This document shows positions 8,441 through 11,846 of a stretch of 11,846 nt of DNA, in pieces. The DNA is taken from NCBI RefSeq assembly GCF_000003605.2, contig NW_003146287.1:222416-234261 (forward strand), given 5' to 3'. Each line of letters starts with the position of its first letter. Position 1 is the stretch's first letter. The position numbers and the translations under genes are program-made. The notes beneath the pieces are model-generated. The model worked only from the letters and a program-made list of their open reading frames with translations, had not been told where the DNA came from and made no database searches. Source of the stretch: Saccoglossus kowalevskii (Eukaryota; Hemichordata; Enteropneusta; Harrimaniidae).

Positions 8441-8832
8441 TCTGCCGGTGACGGGAGAGATAGAATCTAGATCAGGGGAAGCCCCATGACCCCAAGATTT
8501 TTTTTCTCTTACGTCACGAACCACGTGACCGAGGCCATATGGCTGTACAATCACTCCTTTTTCATCTCCGCCTCGTCGGGAATGATTCTGAGTGGCTCTG
8601 CCTGGCTCAATTGCTTTTTCATGTCCGAATTTCTAGCGTGGGTTATTGCCGCACCCTCGGAATCAGACATTCTAGCTGCTAGGATAAGTTTTTCTTGTCT
8701 TCTTTACCCTCGTGTCGTTTTCCCCTTTGTTTGTAGTTTTTTCCACAACAAAGAAATTAAAACCGGGCGCGACTAACCACTTGTTGGTTTCGCGGCGGCA
8801 CATTTTACAACTGTATTTTGTTTCCCTCATGC
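8441..8832 (+). promoter_or_regulatory. CpG-rich, palindrome-bearing flank; possible left terminal repeat or leader of the DIRS-like element
   Basis: The composition shifts here to GC- and CpG-richer DNA. Visible structures are GGGG-AAG-CCCC at 8475-8485 inside an imperfect larger palindrome, GTCACG-AACCA-CGTGAC at 8513-8529 (a perfect 6-bp inverted pair that includes the E-box CACGTG and overlaps a CRE-like TTACGTCA at 8509-8516), and AACCA-CTTGT-TGGTT at 8775-8789. The Gag frame opens right after this, with ATG at 8833, so a terminal repeat or leader is the simplest reading. A host CpG-island promoter remains possible. The left boundary is not proven. Confidence 0.35.
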
Positions 8833-9612
8833 ATGTCGTCTTTTATTTACAATGTATTTAGAAATGGATACATGCACTGGCAGCGCCAGAAGCTCACCGC
8901 CAGTTTTATCCCCAAGTTTTTGAGGCGTGTTTGCAACAATTTTACACAGAACATACAAGATTGAAACCCACATGCTAAATGCTACCAATGTATTAGTTGT
9001 GTACGGGGTTCGGGCGTTTATCCAGAGGGCATTTGTGATCTTTGGAGTTCTGGTGCCTGGGATTCTTTCCAGCATTGTGTTAAGACTACCCACGTCACTC
9101 GCTCGTGAAAAGGTTGTGCATCAGGTTTAACCGGTATGGGTGAGTTGCGCATTGGCATGAGTGAGAAGTCCTCACGCTCGGGTACCAGTACTCGTACCAA
9201 AACGTCAAGCAAGAGGCCCGATAGTGGAGGTACCGACGTATTTCAGCCTCCCCCTGCTGATCGGATGGCATCCTCACAGTCTGTTTTTGCAGGCGATGTG
9301 TTACCCAACTTTACCGGCAACAGTGAGGCTGTGCCCCTGGAGGTCACTCCTCCTATGGGGGCCATTCCGGGTCCCGTTGTGGATCCATCCTGACATGACG
9401 CCGGTTTTGCCTCTGAGATGAGGGCAATGGTTGAAGGATTGTCGGGGCAAATTGCATCTCTGGCAGGCCGGGTAGACCAGATGCAGTCGGAGCGAGATGT
9501 CTTAACTGCAGCCTTTCTGTTGGCAAGCAGGAAGAAACAATGGAAGCACAGCTCTCATTCTAGACACGTCTCTTCTGGGACACCCCCGTTCCCAGCCGTG
9601 AACCCCCACTGA
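8833..9612 (+). pseudogene. DIRS-like Gag, N-terminal part
   Basis: One frame runs from ATG 8833 with three TGA stops at 8962-8964, 9106-9108 and 9391-9393. A cysteine motif (CYQCISCVRG, then GICDLW) at 8980-9045 resembles the Cys-rich motif near the N-terminus of many DIRS Gag proteins, though one or more cysteines appear lost. Next comes a Ser/Thr/Lys-rich linker (from 9136), then a predicted coiled coil (EGLSGQIASLAGRVDQMQSE, about 9427-9490) of the kind that could drive multimerisation. After about 9530 the better frame seems to shift before the TGA at 9610. In the intact element this would be the particle or RNA-binding protein. The assignment rests on its position before the RT and on the motif; it is not a certain family match. 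Confidence 0.6.
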
Positions 9613-10740
9613 TTTGGGGAGGCCGAGGCTCAGGCTAGTGGCACCAGGTCTTCTCAGGGACTCAGGCACGGAACACCAACTGGGATGTTGGTAGCCAAAG
9701 CTCCAATCTCGGGGCAGGGCTTTTGGGTCAGGGCACACATTGTAAACCCCCCGCTTTCAACCAGCCAAGGTTTGCCTCACAGTACCAGACTCAATAATTT
9801 ATTCTCGAGTCTGAGCTCTACTATGGGTTACGAATCTCTTCTCGCCGACCCACATGCACACTCTCAAACATGCTCTCGGCCACATATTTAAGTTGAGAGG
9901 AGGCAGTTCATCCACATCGGATACAGTGGGTACTTTGGGCGGTCCCCCAGTGTCTTCCACCATTTGGGTGATGCGGAATATTATCAATCCAGGTAACACA
10001 ATGTATATTCCCCACCCTCGATTCTAAAGCAGCCACTCACAGTCACTTCTACGCTTATGGGATCGCAGGCGCCGGGATCCAGATCGACCTCGCCAACACG
10101 TCTCCCCTGGTGCAGCCGAGTGCTGAGCATGACGGATGGTGCACAGATGGTGTTGAGGGGCAGCCGTTGGTCAGCCACAGAGGATGTTACACCAAAAGCC
10201 CCTGGCTGGGGTAATGGGCTAGGTGCCACACTGAAGCGCATTTGTGCACGCCCAGGCCCCCTGAGACCTCAGAAGCAGAACGCACTCACCTCCTAGACCA
10301 GGCAACACAGTTAATGGTAGGCCACCGCACAGCTATGTGCGATATCCTCCAGTGTCATATGGCTCTACAGTGCAGCAAGACACAGTTTTAGACATGCATG
10401 TTTGCGCTGGCAAACTGAGTCAGGGGGTACACGACTGCCTCAGTTACGCAGACTGGACATCACCCACCCTATTTGATGGGAAGATAGCTGTTGCAGTCGC
10501 GGAGTTTCAGGGTGTAACAAACCAAATGGTCCAAGTCGAATCTGCTAGCCATTTGGCTGCTGCCAAGGATAAACAGAGGGCCACCCCAAGCACAAGAAAC
10601 ACAATGCCCTATTACTAGCTCCACTAGCCAGAGTCAGCTGGGAGGCAAGCGCTCATACCCTTCCAGGGGCGGGAAGAGTAGAGTCACGCCACTGGGAAAG
10701 AGTGGACCAGGTGATGGCTCCTCCTCCTTGGGCAGTCATC
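9613..10740 (+). pseudogene. DIRS-like Gag, central and C-terminal part, heavily frameshifted
   Basis: Protein-like stretches appear in alternating frames and no long frame survives. A helical-looking stretch reads SEAERTHLLDQATQLM near 10270-10320. A 93-residue frame at 10337-10618 contains FDGKIAVAVAEFQGVTNQM. A basic, glycine- and glutamine-rich end (GGKRSYPSRGGKSRV, then QPRQQGK) lies at about 10635-10765, as is usual for Gag C-termini that contact nucleic acid. Stops and indels separate them. I cannot assign domains with certainty and treat the region as Gag because it lies between the Gag N-terminus and the RT. Confidence 0.45.
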
Positions 10741-10787
10741 AACCCCGGCAGCAGGGGAAACATGTTTGATGCCTACCTCTGCGATTG

Positions 10788-10798
10788 GGGGGGGGGGG
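10788..10798 (+). repeat. G11 homopolymer
   Basis: Eleven consecutive G lie near the Gag/RT junction of the DIRS-like element. Length may vary between copies or be affected by sequencing, and it disrupts reading frames here. Confidence 0.9.
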
Positions 10799-10939
10799 TG
10801 GCTTGTGTTTGGCAAGGAACCAGTTTATGACTTATTAACTCCAGTGGTCTCTGGGGAAGCTCACCTCATGGGAGAAGAGAAACCCCCCACTTGCAACTGC
10901 TGAACCCATGGCCACAGATCCCTGTTGCATGCAGATCGC

Positions 10940-11463
10940 GCCGGTGTATTATGGCTTGGAGGCAGAAGGGAACTGATCCCTGGACGCTCCATGTGGTGAC
11001 ACTCGGTTACAGAATACCACTGACATCTCCACCACCCCTGTCAGTGCCCCCACCGTTGGGAGCACTGCTAGGGGATCCCCACAAGGTGGATGCAATCAGA
11101 CAATTTGCTAAGAAAGGGCGCCATATACAGAATAGTTCAGCCAGGCTTCTACTCAAATGTATTCGTAGTACCAAAATCTGGACCTAAGCAGACTAAATCA
11201 GTATGTTCTTCTTAATCGGTTCCACATGGAGACACCATCCAGTGTTCTACTCTCCATCCACCAGTTCGACTGGATAGCCTCTTTAGACTTAAGAGATATA
11301 TACCTGCACATACCGGTGCACCCAGGGAGTTGCAATCTTCTTCGATTCGCCCACCTGGGCCAAGTATTTGAATTTCCTTCAGCTCCTTCAGTGTCTCTCC
11401 GAGAACTAATGCATTTCATCAGAATGATGACCTCCGTTCGAAGGATAGTTCCCAAGGCCGCAC
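10940..11463 (+). pseudogene. DIRS-like reverse transcriptase, internally deleted
   Basis: Reverse transcriptase would copy element RNA into DNA. Three frames carry successive parts. The approach region (DPWTLHVVTLGYRIPLTS) is in the frame of 10891-11187. LLRKGAIYRIV to FVVPKSGP is at 11105-11185 in another. DLSRLNQ to motif A is in the frame of 11226-11546. Motif A keeps its aspartate in SLDLRDIYLHIP (codon at 11286), and the following LRFAHLGQVFEF ends at 11375. The next residues, PSVSLRELMHFIRMMTSV, belong to the region after the active site, so the segment with YxDD and much of the palm is absent. The protein cannot be catalytic. Confidence 0.8.
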
Positions 11464-11464
11464 T

Positions 11465-11846
11465 ATGCAGCTGCCCGGTCCAACGCTTGTGGCCTCCTAC
11501 ATCAACAGAGAGTGGGGGATGCATTCCCCATCATTGTCAGTCCTAGCAGAGCAAATTCTCCTTTGGTGCCTGGAATATAATGTGGAGCTAATTGCACACC
11601 ACCTTTCAGGGATGAGGAACAGCTTGGCAGATGCCCTTTCAAAGCGGCTCCGTCTCCAGAACACGGAGTGGCAGATACCCAGTGTGAAGTCTCCAGGTTG
11701 TTTCGGCTGTAGGACAGTCCATGAAGATAGACCTGTTTGCCGCACCCCAGAACGCCAAGCTCCCAATGTACATAACACTCCTGCCGACATGAGGAGCCTG
11801 GGCCATGGACGCATTATCAATTCCACGAACCCACATGAATGTGTAC
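11465..11846 (+). pseudogene. DIRS-like RNase H (C-terminal half) and following linker
   Basis: From about 11465 the frame reads into VASYINREWGMHSPSLSVLA, then ELIAHHLSGMRNSLADALSK and NTEWQ, the second half of a DIRS RNase H domain, whose LADALS aspartate is kept. The first half, with the other acidic residues, is missing: RT sequence ending VPKA (about 11458) is joined almost directly to it. After a frameshift between about 11660 and 11721, DLFAAPQNAKLPMYITLLP and AWAMDALSIPR follow, broken by a TGA at about 11788. This linker precedes the recombinase or methylase part in intact elements. The window ends here. Confidence 0.8.

Larger units (their letters stand above)
8833..11846 (+). mobile_element. 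Decayed DIRS-like retrotransposon, right end outside the window
   Basis: Remains of Gag (8833 to about 10740), reverse transcriptase (about 10940-11460) and RNase H with the following linker (about 11465-11846) lie in DIRS order on the plus strand. The most telling parts are the RT approach region with DPWTLHVVTLGYRIPLTS, the RT motif SLDLRDIYLHIPVHP, the RNase H string ASYINREWG and NSLADALSKR, and the following DLFAAPQNAKLPMY. These are characteristic of the DIRS order, whose members integrate by a tyrosine recombinase instead of a DDE integrase. The recombinase gene and right terminal repeat would lie beyond 11846. Frames change several times and stops are frequent, so the copy is dead. 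Confidence 0.8.

Noticed and set aside
8486-8776. Plus-strand 96-codon hydrophobic ORF
   Set aside because: It lies in the T-rich CpG-dense flank before Gag, has no recognisable domain, and its hydrophobicity follows from the T tracts.
9502-10241. Several minus-strand ORFs across the Gag region
   Set aside because: They are antisense shadows of the decayed plus-strand element and have no recognisable motifs.
11198-11836. Minus-strand ORFs of about 108 codons opposite RT and RNase H
   Set aside because: The plus strand carries clear RT and RNase H motifs, so these are complementary by-products.

Overview
The window looks like nuclear DNA of an invertebrate metazoan, probably a marine one. 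It is AT-rich and sparsely coding, with intron-like signals, a C2H2 zinc-finger array, a tandem repeat, a LINE fragment and a DIRS-type retroelement. The phylum cannot be fixed from the sequence alone. There are no bacterial features.

Layout. 1-300: a short reading frame that may be the last exon of a gene lying to the left. 300-3150: AT-rich, mostly non-coding DNA with a weak repeat cluster (about 1821-2140), a 135-bp inverted-repeat structure (2782-2916) and a few splice-like signals. About 3160-4425: a degenerate tandem array of about eleven units of roughly 107 bp, the first four of which form two 211-bp dimers. 4425-5030: leader or intron of the zinc-finger gene. 5031-6449: a C2H2 zinc-finger gene in one continuous frame. 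Nine fingers form an intact 277-residue ORF, and four more follow beyond an in-frame TAA and TGA. Fingers 1-5 and 6-10 are a 420-bp tandem duplication. 6450-7480: AT-rich 3' flank with a poly(A) signal. About 7478-7845: the 3' end of a non-LTR retrotransposon on the minus strand. 7850-8440: nothing recognised.

From about 8440 the base composition changes to GC- and CpG-richer DNA. From 8833 to the right edge lies a decayed DIRS-like (tyrosine-recombinase type) retrotransposon on the plus strand, in the order Gag, reverse transcriptase, RNase H. It carries frameshifts, stop codons and two internal deletions, one of which removes the YxDD part of the reverse transcriptase. The recombinase and right terminus would lie beyond the window.

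The genes do not form a pathway. The host-like content is the zinc-finger locus and perhaps the 5' fragment; the rest is transposon and repeat DNA. I found no convincing new system. The most useful observations are the five-finger duplication with its later nonsense changes, the 107/211-bp array, and the internally deleted DIRS copy with its CpG-rich, palindrome-bearing left flank.
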